A DNA stretch of 64,000 bases from Cymbomonas tetramitiformis. Its lineage: Eukaryota; Chlorophyta; Pyramimonadophyceae; Pyramimonadales; Pyramimonadaceae. Each line of letters begins with the position of its first letter. The first letter of the stretch is position 1. Shown here piece after piece: positions 41,115 through 50,166 of this stretch. The stretch is from assembly GCA_001247695.2 (NCBI GenBank), contig LGRX02014038.1, positions 1 to 64,000 on the forward strand, in the 5' to 3' direction. Below the pieces are notes generated by a model. It saw only the letters and a program-made list of their open reading frames with translations. It was not told the DNA's origin and did not search any database. Made by a program: the position numbers and the translations under genes.

Positions 41115-42835
41115 AAAGGAAAAAGGACTCAATTATAACGTTGAGTGGGCTTTTATAGGGCGCCGTCCCTTTTAGCCTATTACCACTATTAAGTTTTCTC
41201 CTATTCAAGCTGCACACTTTTGCAAAGCAAGGAACTCGGTCTGAAAAGATGTGTTGAGGCCCCGAACCCTGAAGCTAACGGCAGAGCTAAACAGTTACCC
41301 GCTCCGCAGTGGCACAGGGTTATTGTTCTAGTGCGGTGCAGGAACTTTAAACAGACAGGGGCTTTATCAGCACTACACTTGAGGAATAGGCTTGCAAGTG
41401 GTGGCTAGGCTCTGTGGGATCCTAAGCAGTCCTCGACTGATCGGGTTCTTAGGATTATGGGTAAGCCGTCCCCCGCGGTCCCACGGGTCCTCTGGATCCT
41501 CTCACCGCAAATACAGCATAATACAGCCGCTGGAAAAACCTTCGTGGGAAAAGCGGCGCGATCGAGATGCTGGCACAATATTGTCTTGAGATTGGCAAGG
41601 CGTGAGTTCCGAAGTGAGCTTGTCGCGATGCTCTGTCTACAGTAAACATTGTGGCTGATTCTAGTGTCTCCACACTTGGCACCATATTGTCCTAGGATTA
41701 GCAAAGCTTGAAGTCTCGCAAACGGCATACTGTCTCTGACTTCAGTTACAGGAGGGAGTTGCCCCACCCAGTTAAGCAGTCGCCTGATCAGTGGATCGAG
41801 TTAAGCGGACTCGCCACGATGCCCTTTCCGCAGCAAGTAAGGTGTCTGATTCAAGTATCTCTACTGTGGCAAAATTATCGGTCGTATACTGGGAACATGG
41901 ATCGCCCCTCAGGGCTGAGTGACGTCGAACGCTGCAGGGATCCCGACGCCTGCTTCTCAATAGCAGGCACTGACTCTGAGCGTTTGCTGTGTGTCTCTCT
42001 TCTCCATGTAAGCGATTTTCTTGCCTTGGGATTCTTGCGATCCCCTTTGTCACCAGTGCTGCCCTTCGCTCTTTTCGTTCCTGTGGACAAAGGTCCTAAG
42101 GCCACAAAGGATGAAGTGGCGGCTGGTGTCACTGGTTCTCCTGTGTCTGTTGGAGGTGCGCAAGACTCTACCAAAATATCTGAGCTCTGTTTTTTCGAGG
42201 GTTTCGTCACGCGAGATGTTGGAACGTCTGTTGGCTCAGTGTCTCTTTTATCAGACTGTGTGACTCTGCGTGATTCCCGAAGATTTTTGCGCCTCAGCGT
42301 TCTCGCACTAGGGCCCTTTCTAGTATCCTTGGTTCCCAGATGCGCTGCGCACTCAGATTCGTAACTTTCCTTGTTCGAGATTAAAGCGCGCCTTGCTGTG
42401 TTTACTGTGGCGCGCGCCTTCGTATCCAGCAGCTGTACAGCTTCGAGTAGATTTCTTGTGACAACCTGTGAGTCGGAAAGCTGAGAGAGGGATTGCGAAC
42501 CAGCTGCCCCCTGCGAGAGCGCGGTAAAATTCCCTTTCGCCAAACTCAACGTGCGTAGTGCTGCTGTGGCACAGCTCACAACTTGTCGTAGGTGGATTTC
42601 CACGCTCACAAGAAGCGGATCAGACGGCTGTTTTTTGCGACCGGATTTTGCCATACTGATGAGCCTCTACTCGTCTCGAAACGCGTGTCAAAATACTCCT
42701 CAGAAATACAGTAATAATACCATACAAAAGAAAAAATTGCCACTCATTATCATAAAAATTATCGCGATAATAAAATCAAAAGGCGGCTGGCATTTTTTCA
42801 GAGAGGTGCGTGCGTTGACCGGTCGACGGAAAAGT
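41115..42835. mobile_element. 1.7-kb insertion in pol with an 11-bp direct repeat
   Basis: GCGGCCCAGTA occurs at 41104-41114 and again at 42836-42846. Removing one copy plus the intervening 1721 bp would leave pol in frame. No terminal inverted repeat, LTR or poly-A tail is evident. The 11-bp duplication would suit target-primed retrotransposition, but the ends do not confirm it. The first half holds three degenerate ~125-bp repeats with a ggcacnatattgtc core. The second half carries an antisense ORF. GT-AG boundaries do not fit an intron. Confidence 0.7.
41875..42654 (-). CDS. Antisense ORF inside the insertion, 259 aa
   Basis: True ATG at 42654 on the minus strand (MAKSGRKKQPSD). Residues ~15-100 are a likely helical domain with LRQVVSCATAALRTLS and LLEAVQLLDTKAR. 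The remainder is very basic and Ser/Thr-rich. No transposase, polymerase or Gag motif is visible. Its ATG lies four bases from the first in-frame ATG of Pol part 2 on the other strand (42659). It could be the only gene of a non-autonomous element. Antisense ORFs are known in some plant gypsy lineages, but here the gene belongs to the inserted DNA. Confidence 0.5.
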   Translation of the reverse strand: MAKSGRKKQPSDPLLVSVEIHLRQVVSCATAALRTLSLAKGNFTALSQGAAGSQSLSQLSDSQVVTRNLLEAVQLLDTKARATVNTARRALISNKESYESECAAHLGTKDTRKGPSARTLRRKNLRESRRVTQSDKRDTEPTDVPTSRVTKPSKKQSSDILVESCAPPTDTGEPVTPAATSSFVALGPLSTGTKRAKGSTGDKGDRKNPKARKSLTWRRETHSKRSESVPAIEKQASGSLQRSTSLSPEGRSMFPVYDR

Positions 42836-45800
42836 GCGGCCCAGTACGGGATGTTTGACGTTGACGCGTGTTGCGACTCCATGGGCGTTAACCGGCAGGT
42901 TGACACCTATTGGACCGACTGCTTGAAGGGAAAGTGGCGCGGGAAACACGTTTGGTGCAACCCCCCTTACACGAAGGATTCAGACTTGATAGAAAGAATT
43001 CTTCGGCATTTCCTTGCTGAGTGGCGCGCCGATCCGGAAAACACCTCGGCGATGTTCCTTCTGCCAGACTATGACGCCCCCTGGAGGCGGTTGATTCACC
43101 CCAAGTATGGGCTTCATCCGGTCAAGGTCTTTGACACGAAGGACGAAAAAGGTCGTCCCAACCACCTCTTCGAGTCCCCTGATGGAGGTCGACCCCCGCT
43201 GCGCTGGCCGGTCCTTCTGGTGTGGGCCCCAGCAGCCAGCAGGGCAAAGCCCCGAGCGCCGCCTGCGCGAAAGGACAGTGAGGCAGAACCCGACGAGCCT
43301 TTAGTCACTACAGGGGTTGCAGCAAAGGCCAGGGCAGCGTCAGGACCACTGAAGGCTGATGAGTTCGTCCGCGCCTTGCAAGCGGAATACGAACGCAGCC
43401 CGTACCTCAGCTCGTTGAAGGAAGAACTGATCGCAGCCCCACATCAGAGGACAGACACATTTCGCATGGTAGACGACATGATATGGCGAGTGGCAGAAGG
43501 GCGGTATCAGCTAGTGCTAGCTCAGGATTCCCCCCTCAGAGAGCTGGTGATGCGCGAAGCACACGAGTCCCCAGCAGCAGGGCACACAGGAAGGGATAAG
43601 ACACTGGACAGGGTATCCCGTCGCTTTTGGTGGCCACGCATGAGCAAGGATGTCACCGACTGGTGCAAATCCTGCGTCGTGTGCCAACAGACCCGGCCAC
43701 GCAACGGGTATCCAGACGGTCAGCTTAACCCCCTGCAAGTCCCAGTAAGACTGTGGCAAGTGGTTAGTATCGACTTCGTCACTGGGCTGCCCCGCACAGA
43801 GCGAGGGTACGACGCGTTTGCTACCTTCACGGACAAGTTGTCCAAGATGGTGCACGTGGTCCCCATGCTTTACGCTGACAGCTCAGCTGCACAGATCGCG
43901 CGCATGTATTTCGACCAAGTGTGGCGTTTGCACGGCGCTCCCATGAAGATCGTCTGTGATCGGGACTCCCGCTTCAGGGATGAGATGCATCTCGAGCTAC
44001 ATCGGTTGATGGGAGTCCAGGTTGCCTCTACCACGCCGTACCACCCTCAAGGTGATGGGCAGGCAGAGCACACAAACCACACGGTCGAACGCATGTTGCG
44101 CGCGTATGTCGACGCCAACCAGCACGATTGGGATTTGTGGTGTACCCCGGTCGAGTACGCCATTAATGACTCTCGTTCCGCCGTCACGGGCTTCACCCCT
44201 TTTGAACTGACGTATGGTCACGCTCCGGCCTCTCAGCTGGACTTCTTCGTGGAGGCAGCACTTGCATCACGGAGAGGCCGAGCTAAGGGGGGGAGGGGCG
44301 CAGCAGTAAAAAAGGGTACAGCCCACGAGACAGCCCGCCAATTTGTTCGCCAGTTGCAGCTCGCTAGGGAGAAGCTGCTCTTAGCTCAGCAGCAACAGAT
44401 CGCCCAGTACGACGCGCGTCACAAGTCCAGGAGTTACGCAGTAGGCGATGAGGTTTGGGTGGATGCCACGCACCTCACCCAGCCGGGCGACCGCGGGTTG
44501 CACAAGAAATTGCTTAAGAAGCGCCTCGGGCCCCTTCGGGTGCTGGAAGTCTTTCACAGCGACAGGCAGATGGCCCTTCCCGCGAGCGATAGAGGCGCAC
44601 CGTCGGCCTATAGGTTGCAGACGCCTAAGCAGTGGAAAGTGCACGATGTGTTTACCGTGGACCGGCTTTCGCCAGTAGAGTCGGGCAGCCGCTTCGTTGA
44701 GAGAGCTAAGGAGATTCCCCCTCCTCCGTTGGACGTCAGCGGGCGCAAGGAAACCCACGTCGAGAGGGTGGAGCGTTCGCGCACGCGCCAGCGTCAGGGC
44801 AGGAGGTGGACAGAGTACCTGGTCAAGTGGACAGGAATGCCCCGCAGTGAGAACGAGTGGAAGACCCGAGAGGATCTGGAGTGGGACGGAGCCGGCAGGC
44901 CCGGTGTTCCCAACCGAGCGTTGTTGGAGTTTGAGAGGATCGAGGCTAAGAGAGTGGAGCGAGAGAAGCTTAGGGTCCGTAAGAGGCGCGACGAGTCCGC
45001 AGGAGCGGTATGGACCACGCTATCGGAGGAGCTCAAGGTAGACGGAGCAATGCCATGGGTGCCAGAGGAGAGGTTTGATGAGGAAGTAGGAACTTTCGCG
45101 AGAGTATCTGCTCAGAGCACCCTGCCGCCAGTCAACGGAGCCGCAGCACTTGAGAAGGAGCCAGTCGGCCAGTCTAAGATTCTCGTATTGTTTTGTGGGA
45201 CCGGGTCAGTCGAGAGGCAGTTCACTAAGCAATTTCCCAACAGCGAAGTAGTTGCCGTAGACATTCAGCCCAAGTGGGGCCCCACACATTGCGAGGATAT
45301 CATGCGATGGGACTACCGACAGTTCAGACCAGGACACTTCGACGTAGTCTGGGCTAGCCCACCTTGTACAGAGTACAGCCAGGCGAAGACGGTAGGCATC
45401 CGAGATTTGCGCGCTGCGGACAGGCGAGTTCGTAGGACATTGGAGATCATCCGGTACTTGAGGCCCGAAGCATACTTCATTGAGAACCCGAAGGGAAGAG
45501 AGCCCCACGGTTTGCACACGCGTCGCTGCATGAGCAATCTACCAGCTCCGCACCTCGTCACGTACTGCAAATACGGGACCGCATACAGGAAGCCCACGCA
45601 CATCTGGACCAACGTTCCGTTGCGCACACCCTTGCGAGTGTGCGATTCCGATACGCCTTGCGAGTTCTTCCGGCAGCACGGTAGGCACGAGAAAGTGGCG
45701 CAAGGAGGGCGCGCGATGAGAGCCGGAGGTGTGTTTGCGAAGGGCATGGGAGCGCGAGAGAATTTGTATGGGATTCCGTCGGCACTGTTAAAACAGCTTT

Positions 45801-46021
45801 TCCACAACCTGACCCTACATGAAGAGGTGCATGCGTTCCTGTCTGAACTGCTTGTCAGGGAGGATCTGAGCGAGATGAGCGTTTTAGTCCAGTCAGCTGT
45901 TGTTGAGAGTGACCCGCCCGAGTTTGAGCCGGAACCGATAGCGTTGGCGGGAGTACGAGCTGAAGTGACGATCATACCTGAGGGCGGATGGGAATCTGAC
46001 GCGAGTGGTCTTAGCGATTGA
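42659..46021 (+). CDS. Gypsy Pol part 2: Dam-like domain, integrase, chromodomain, C5-methyltransferase domain
   Basis: Genuine Pol sequence starts at 42836; the ATG at 42659 is within inserted DNA. Residue numbers count from 42551, where the open frame begins. In order: FDVDACC and WCNPPYTK (~100-145), resembling phage-type Dam N6-adenine methyltransferases with an NPPY catalytic motif; the HHCC zinc site and DDE core of a retroviral integrase (DFVTGLP, CDRDSRF, AEHTNHTVE); a chromodomain (YLVKWTGMPRSENEW, ~756); and a C-terminal C5-cytosine methyltransferase-like domain with LFCGTGS (~880), SPPCTEYS (~936) and IENPKG (~977). These correspond to motifs I, IV and VI, including the catalytic Cys. 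The integrase inserts the element, the chromodomain may steer it to marked chromatin, and the methyltransferase domains could mark element or host DNA. Confidence 0.88.
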   Translation: MSLYSSRNACQNTPQKYSNNTIQKKKLPLIIIKIIAIIKSKGGWHFFREVRALTGRRKSAAQYGMFDVDACCDSMGVNRQVDTYWTDCLKGKWRGKHVWCNPPYTKDSDLIERILRHFLAEWRADPENTSAMFLLPDYDAPWRRLIHPKYGLHPVKVFDTKDEKGRPNHLFESPDGGRPPLRWPVLLVWAPAASRAKPRAPPARKDSEAEPDEPLVTTGVAAKARAASGPLKADEFVRALQAEYERSPYLSSLKEELIAAPHQRTDTFRMVDDMIWRVAEGRYQLVLAQDSPLRELVMREAHESPAAGHTGRDKTLDRVSRRFWWPRMSKDVTDWCKSCVVCQQTRPRNGYPDGQLNPLQVPVRLWQVVSIDFVTGLPRTERGYDAFATFTDKLSKMVHVVPMLYADSSAAQIARMYFDQVWRLHGAPMKIVCDRDSRFRDEMHLELHRLMGVQVASTTPYHPQGDGQAEHTNHTVERMLRAYVDANQHDWDLWCTPVEYAINDSRSAVTGFTPFELTYGHAPASQLDFFVEAALASRRGRAKGGRGAAVKKGTAHETARQFVRQLQLAREKLLLAQQQQIAQYDARHKSRSYAVGDEVWVDATHLTQPGDRGLHKKLLKKRLGPLRVLEVFHSDRQMALPASDRGAPSAYRLQTPKQWKVHDVFTVDRLSPVESGSRFVERAKEIPPPPLDVSGRKETHVERVERSRTRQRQGRRWTEYLVKWTGMPRSENEWKTREDLEWDGAGRPGVPNRALLEFERIEAKRVEREKLRVRKRRDESAGAVWTTLSEELKVDGAMPWVPEERFDEEVGTFARVSAQSTLPPVNGAAALEKEPVGQSKILVLFCGTGSVERQFTKQFPNSEVVAVDIQPKWGPTHCEDIMRWDYRQFRPGHFDVVWASPPCTEYSQAKTVGIRDLRAADRRVRRTLEIIRYLRPEAYFIENPKGREPHGLHTRRCMSNLPAPHLVTYCKYGTAYRKPTHIWTNVPLRTPLRVCDSDTPCEFFRQHGRHEKVAQGGRAMRAGGVFAKGMGARENLYGIPSALLKQLFHNLTLHEEVHAFLSELLVREDLSEMSVLVQSAVVESDPPEFEPEPIALAGVRAEVTIIPEGGWESDASGLSD

Positions 46022-46043
46022 GAGCGTTGGGGAGCGTCGGGAA

Positions 46044-46355
46044 GAGCGGTGGCTCCAGCCTTGGCGAGACCAGGCGGCAGGTGAGAACCTGGGTAATCCA
46101 TCCGAGAGAGCAGTGGCTCTAGCCTCGGCACAGCCAGGCAACAGGTGGAAATCTGTATAATCCATTTGAGCAGTGGCTCTAAGCCTCGGTATGACCAGGC
46201 GGCAGGTGAGAACCTGGATAATCTATCCAACCGAGCAGTGGCTCTAGCCTCGGCGCGACCAGGCAACAGGTGGAAATCTGTATAATCCATTTCACGAGAG
46301 CATTGGCTCCGGACCTGGCACGACCGGGCAGCAGTTGGAGATCTGGGTAAAAGCT
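46044..46355. repeat. Five ~65-bp tandem repeats alternating between two subtypes
   Basis: Copies begin at 46044, 46109, 46169, 46234 and 46299 with agcagtggctc. Copies 1 and 3 carry ggcggcaggtgagaacctgg; copies 2 and 4 carry ggcaacaggtggaaatctgt. They lie in the 3' untranslated region. Shorter relatives continue near 46625-46690. Confidence 0.9.
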
Positions 46356-46398
46356 CTAGCACTCCGAGGAGGCGGTGAAGGTTTAAAACCTTTCCTCC

Positions 46399-46421
46399 GG
46401 GCCGGCATCCCGAGAACTGTC
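46399..46421. ncRNA. Pseudoknot-like motif in the gypsy 3' region
   Basis: GGG (46399-46401), CCGGCA, T, CCC, GAGAAC, TGTC. GGCA can pair with TGTC using one G-T pair. It is the same motif as at 12603, 14036, 50145, 51577 and 55182, here inside a young retrotransposon. Confidence 0.35.
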
Positions 46422-46725
46422 AGGTAATTGGCAAACCTATTGTCATCCCCTGTAAGTGTACCGTGTTGGGAGGTTTAAAACCTTGAGCGTGGTAATGGAT
46501 GTGAGACCTTGAGCCTTGGGGGAGCCTGGTAGTGCAGATGGCAGACCGGTGAGAGGCCGACCCTTGTGCTTAAGAGGTCGATCTCCTTATTGCGGTGTGT
46601 CTTGGGAAGTGTAATGTCATCCCAGACAACAGGCGGCTGAGACCTGTATAATCATCCTGAGCAACAGTAGAAGATCTGTATAAAAACTTTACTGGTCCGA
46701 CGTGGTCAGCGTGGACGTGACCTTC

Positions 46726-46742
46726 CCTAAGGGGGGGGGAGT
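46726..46742 (+). promoter_or_regulatory. Polypurine tract
   Basis: A run of purines (aaggggggggga) ends just before the 3' LTR at 46743, the normal place for the plus-strand primer of reverse transcription. Confidence 0.8.
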
Positions 46743-47168
46743 TGTGCTAGGAGGCAAGCACAAGAGCAAGAAAAACGGCTAAGTATAAAACGCAAGAGTA
46801 CTCAGTACGGAGTACAGTAGGACCGATCAGAATGATGTTGATGTGAGGTGCCTAGCCTGTTGTACGGAGTACTCAGTACAGTTGAGTTATGGAAAGAGTT
46901 CCTGAATGTATAAGAACTCTAAGTGTAACCCGTTTCGGGGAGATGAACTGAACTGAAAAGTATAACATAAAAGTAAAGAGCCGTAACTGCTGTATATTGT
47001 GTATTGAAAGCATGCACTGATAGCAAAAGCATAACTATATAGATTTACGAAACCGAAGTCTTGTAGTTGACCAAGCGTAATCATACCTCGTGCGGTCGTT
47101 TAATAAGTGTAGATAGAATAAGTCCGAAACCGTAAAGAAGAGAAGAAGCAAGGGTGTAGACTCCTACA
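46743..47168 (+). repeat. 3' LTR of the gypsy element
   Basis: 426 bp, identical by eye to 30838-31263. It is followed by the target duplication CCTAT. Confidence 0.95.
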
Positions 47169-47171
47169 CCT

Positions 47172-47381
47172 ATGATGGGAGTCATCTCCTTCAGCGAGGG
47201 GAAGTGGTTATGCTGTAAAGTTGACCAATCTGATCATCATAAAGTGACAGATTTGAGAAAATCGATTGAAACTTGTATTGAAAATGACTATTCCTTAAGA
47301 CAAGGTATTGCACCTAAGGGAATAAAGGTTTCATCGTCTGAAATAGGAAAAGAGTTTTACATTGTAGACTCTAGTTCCTGA
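47172..47381 (+). CDS. Hypothetical 69-codon frame at the gypsy right flank
   Basis: The frame starts within the target duplication and has protein-like composition (SETCIENDYSLRQGIAPKG-type segment), ending in TGA. No family is recognised. It may be part of an exon split by the gypsy insertion. A minus-strand frame at 47407-47628 is similarly plausible and unassigned. Confidence 0.25.
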   Translation: MMGVISFSEGKWLCCKVDQSDHHKVTDLRKSIETCIENDYSLRQGIAPKGIKVSSSEIGKEFYIVDSSS

Positions 47382-47654
47382 ATCCAGAATCACATAGAAA
47401 ATATGTCTATCCTGTGCATATAAAAAGTACATTAGATTCAGATTCTGAGCATACAAGTGGACTTGAATGCACTCGGGTTTGTACTGAGTTGCAATTGTCC
47501 AAAGTTTTTATTCTGACATCACTACTTATTTGTGGAATAGCATACAATGGTATAACCCATCCACATATAGATTGACACCATACTTGTGGTTTCATATCAT
47601 TTTGGCACATAAGACAAGCATGCTTCATTGAGGAATAAAGACTCTTTGAAAGCT

Positions 47655-47770
47655 CATTCTGGAATGTTTAGAAATTTGTTGCCTCGTCCATTAGGCCACG
47701 AAGTCTTGGAAAAGCCATGTCGGGACTCGAACCCGCAATCTCCATACGGTTTCCAAGCGCAGTTCATCCT
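47655..47770 (-). repeat. tRNA-Arg-like fragments in permuted order (SINE-like relic)
   Basis: On the minus strand a T-arm with a perfect B box, GGTTCGAGTCC (47733-47723), comes first. A 5' half with an A box, TGGCCTAATGG (47698-47688), follows. Both resemble tRNA-Arg. The acceptor halves do not pair, so it is not a working permuted tRNA gene. A shared attccagaatgag after each half suggests a tandem tRNA-derived repeat. Confidence 0.4.
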
Positions 47771-47941
47771 CATTCTGGAAAGTGACAGAAATTTTATAGT
47801 CATCAACAAGTCACAATTCTATCGGATTGAAATGACACATTCATCATTCATACTTCTTTACCATAACAAGTCTCTGAATAGTGTTTGCCCAAAAATAAAA
47901 TGGGCACCATTGAGATAAGTGATCATGTACTGAAGAATATA

Positions 47942-48116
47942 TGTTGGAAACACAGCGTCGGCTGTGGGGAAACGCTCGGACGGTGAACGAACGGATCAAG
48001 CTAAACTGTGATAACACAAATAAATACCCTGAGTCTGTGACACTAGCTGACCACCGAGGATGATCAACCGGATATGACACGTGACTGTATGACTAGTCAC
48101 TGTGACATTTCCAGCA
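47942..48116 (-). repeat. LTR (3' copy) of the short retrotransposon
   Basis: 175 bp, matching 49714-49888 by eye. Preceded by the target duplication ATATA. Confidence 0.9.
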
Positions 48117-48572
48117 CACCACCTCATCAGAGGTGGACAGCTTGTGAGACTAGACACCACCCTTGCTACTAGAGTTACATCTAATGAGAATGTTAGTCTA
48201 GTTAGCTAGCAACATCACAAGCGTTAAGTGAAAAAAAAATGCTCAAGTGATAAGAAATAACCTGAGATGCTTCGTAGGCTGCACGTTTCTAACTCTCAAT
48301 GTTAGGTCACAATCTTAGCTAATGGTCAGCCGCGCTAGGCCCTCCTGCCGGTCTGCATGCCGAAAACAACACGTTCTTATGGAAGTCATGCCGGTCGGCT
48401 CAACGAGTAAATACTGCACGTAATAGGATCCCTGCCCGTGACTGTGCTCAAGAGTCTCGTTCTCCGCAATTGGTCAGCAACTAAAATAATCGGACGCGTC
48501 AAGAAAATATTTCAGCTACAGCAAGTGGTCAAAAGAAATAATCCAACGCCCTGCCTGTCTGTACAAAATAAC

Positions 48573-49502
48573 TTAATCATCGGAATAAGAATCGTCAGTG
48601 CCCTCATAGTAATCATAAGAATCGTCAAAATAAGCACCACCTGTCGAGTCGCCCTCATACTGGTCGGCTTCCCAAGCCGCCCATTCTCCTGGGGTGTAAG
48701 AGTCATCGAGAACCTCGTCATCTAGCTCCGCTCCAGAATGTAACTCTCCAGAGTCGTGAACAATGGAATAATTGGTAACAGAAAATTCTGTTTGCGGTAA
48801 AAAGTCATCCCCAAGTGGGGGTTGCAAAACTCCGCCATAGGGCTCCCCATAGAAACCTGTGTCTACAAGGGGCTCTTGTTCCGACTCGCATGGACGAACG
48901 TCGGAGTGCTGAACTCCATAGTCCTCGTCCTCGTCGTCGCTGGATTCGTCGTAGTACCCAACCGGGTACTCCGACTCATCCTCACTGTCACCACTACTAA
49001 ATTCTGTCTCCTCTCGCTGACCAGAAGCCAAGAACGCCGGCGGAGGATCCACAGCTGAGTAATAGTGATGCTCGATCCGCACAGGAGGGGCCTGTGGGAC
49101 GAGCCTGCGTGCATCTGAAGAAAATTGCACGGGTCGCGTGGTAGAAACTTGAGAAGCAAGGGCTCGAGTAGATAAAATAATGGGGAAATCCCCAACAGCT
49201 TTGTCAACCCGCGAAATCTCCGAATGCGCTGAAGGATCGGATACAGTTGGCGGTGTCGAAGCACCACCAACTCCAGTGCAAGAGTCGCAAACAACAATAG
49301 AAAGAGTGATTGCGGGAATGGCGGCACTAGGCTGCGGTAAATCAGTCGGCGCACTGCGGAAATGTGATAACAAAGCTGCTGCTGAGCGACACAACAATAC
49401 AAGTTGTGTTCGCTTCAGCCCTTCTACCTTCTCAAACTTCTCATCAAAAGCAACTAGGGAAGCTAGGAGCTCCCCATCTGACAAAATCTCAGCGTGATCC
49501 AT
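48573..49502 (-). CDS. Gag-like or accessory protein of the short LTR element, 309 aa
   Basis: ATG at 49502 (MDHAEILSDGELLASL). Residues 1-60 are helical, with FEKVEGLKRTQLVLLCRSAA. Residues 160-309 are very acidic and Tyr/Asp-rich (ESSDDEDEDYG, DDSYDYYEG). No zinc knuckle or enzyme motif. It is the only ORF of the element and occupies the place of gag. Short LTR elements with only a Gag-type ORF are known in plants. Whether this protein forms particles cannot be told from sequence. The acidic tail is unusual for an RNA-binding Gag. Confidence 0.6.
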   Translation of the reverse strand: MDHAEILSDGELLASLVAFDEKFEKVEGLKRTQLVLLCRSAAALLSHFRSAPTDLPQPSAAIPAITLSIVVCDSCTGVGGASTPPTVSDPSAHSEISRVDKAVGDFPIILSTRALASQVSTTRPVQFSSDARRLVPQAPPVRIEHHYYSAVDPPPAFLASGQREETEFSSGDSEDESEYPVGYYDESSDDEDEDYGVQHSDVRPCESEQEPLVDTGFYGEPYGGVLQPPLGDDFLPQTEFSVTNYSIVHDSGELHSGAELDDEVLDDSYTPGEWAAWEADQYEGDSTGGAYFDDSYDYYEGTDDSYSDD

Positions 49503-49699
49503 AGCGATAAAGATAATAAACCAAGCGTAAAATAACAGTCAAATCCACACCGCCTAATAACCCACAGCAACAATAACGTTCCAAACAAAAGCGAAGAACC
49601 AGATCTCGGTAGGCCCAGAGAAGAAGGACACGCTCAAAATAAGAATAGAGCGACAACGAAATAAAATTCAACGCTAACTACGAATTACGCGAAGCGTAA

Positions 49700-49713
49700 C
49701 TGGGCCCATAACC
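49700..49713 (-). promoter_or_regulatory. Primer binding site (initiator tRNA-Met anticodon arm)
   Basis: GGTTATGGGCCCAG on the minus strand is the complement of the CTGGGCCCATAACC anticodon arm of initiator tRNA-Met, directly adjacent to the 5' LTR. Confidence 0.8.
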
Positions 49714-49888
49714 TGTTGGAAACACAGCGTCGGCTGTGGGGAAACGCTCGGACGGTGAACGAACGGATCAAGCTAAACTGTGATAACACAAATAAATACC
49801 CTGAGTCTGTGACACTAGCTGACCACCGAGGATGATCAACCGGATATGACACGTGACTGTATGACTAGTCACTGTGACATTTCCAGCA
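49714..49888 (-). repeat. LTR (5' copy) of the short retrotransposon
   Basis: 175 bp with TG...CA ends, followed by ATATA. Confidence 0.9.
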
Positions 49889-50144
49889 ATATACACATAT
49901 CACTAGGCAATGCCATGTTCCAAATCATAATGAAATGACATGCCAGCCATCCATCAACTACGGAAATACAACTCGTAGTAAGTTGTTGTCATTACAGACA
50001 CTTCTTAATTGACTCTTCATTAGCTTCGATACCAAAATTAACTTCGGAACCATCACTAAATTCGTTGTTCATTATGACAATCATTATCCAGAAACATTGT
50101 CTAAGTTGGGCACACTATAATGACCCTGAACTGACAATGTATGT

Positions 50145-50166
50145 GGGCTGCAACCCAAAAACTGCA
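50145..50166. ncRNA. Pseudoknot-like motif, single copy
   Basis: GGG-CTGCA-A-CCC-AAAAAC-TGCA. It follows the GGGCAC...TGACC module at 50108, the same order as at 14001-14057. Confidence 0.4.

Larger units (their letters stand above)
30838..47168 (+). mobile_element. Ty3/gypsy chromovirus with two methyltransferase domains, 16.3 kb
   Basis: Two 426-bp LTRs, identical by eye, begin TGTGCTAGG and end CTCCTACA. CCTAT is duplicated at 30833-30837 and 47169-47173. The order is leader, basic ORF1, Gag with zinc knuckle, protease, reverse transcriptase, RNase H, Dam-like domain, integrase, chromodomain and C5-methyltransferase-like domain, then a repeat-rich 3' region and a polypurine tract. GC content is near 60%. 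Identical LTRs imply a recent insertion. Yet the coding region changes frame several times and is split by a 1.7-kb insertion, so this copy needed help to move, was damaged afterwards, or contains sequence errors. Confidence 0.95.
47942..49888 (-). mobile_element. Short LTR retrotransposon with a single ORF (Copia-type primer site)
   Basis: Direct 175-bp repeats at 47942-48116 and 49714-49888 have TG...CA ends, flanked by ATATA at 47937-47941 and 49889-49893. The element reads on the minus strand. Next to the right (5') LTR lies ctgggcccataacc, the anticodon arm of eukaryotic initiator tRNA-Met, so the primer site is of the internal type known from copia elements. Only one ORF is present and no polymerase. 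It is a non-autonomous element of 1947 bp. Confidence 0.88.

Noticed and set aside
41708..42364. Sense-strand ORF of 218 codons inside the pol insertion
   Set aside because: It is the shadow of the antisense ORF at 41875-42654, which has the better start and composition. No motif was seen.
41115..42835. The pol insertion as a spliceosomal intron
   Set aside because: With the 11-bp direct repeat no register gives GT at one end and AG at the other while keeping pol in frame.
47655..47770. A functional permuted tRNA gene
   Set aside because: The 5' acceptor strand (GACTTCG) finds no complement after the T-arm, and one T-stem pair is broken.
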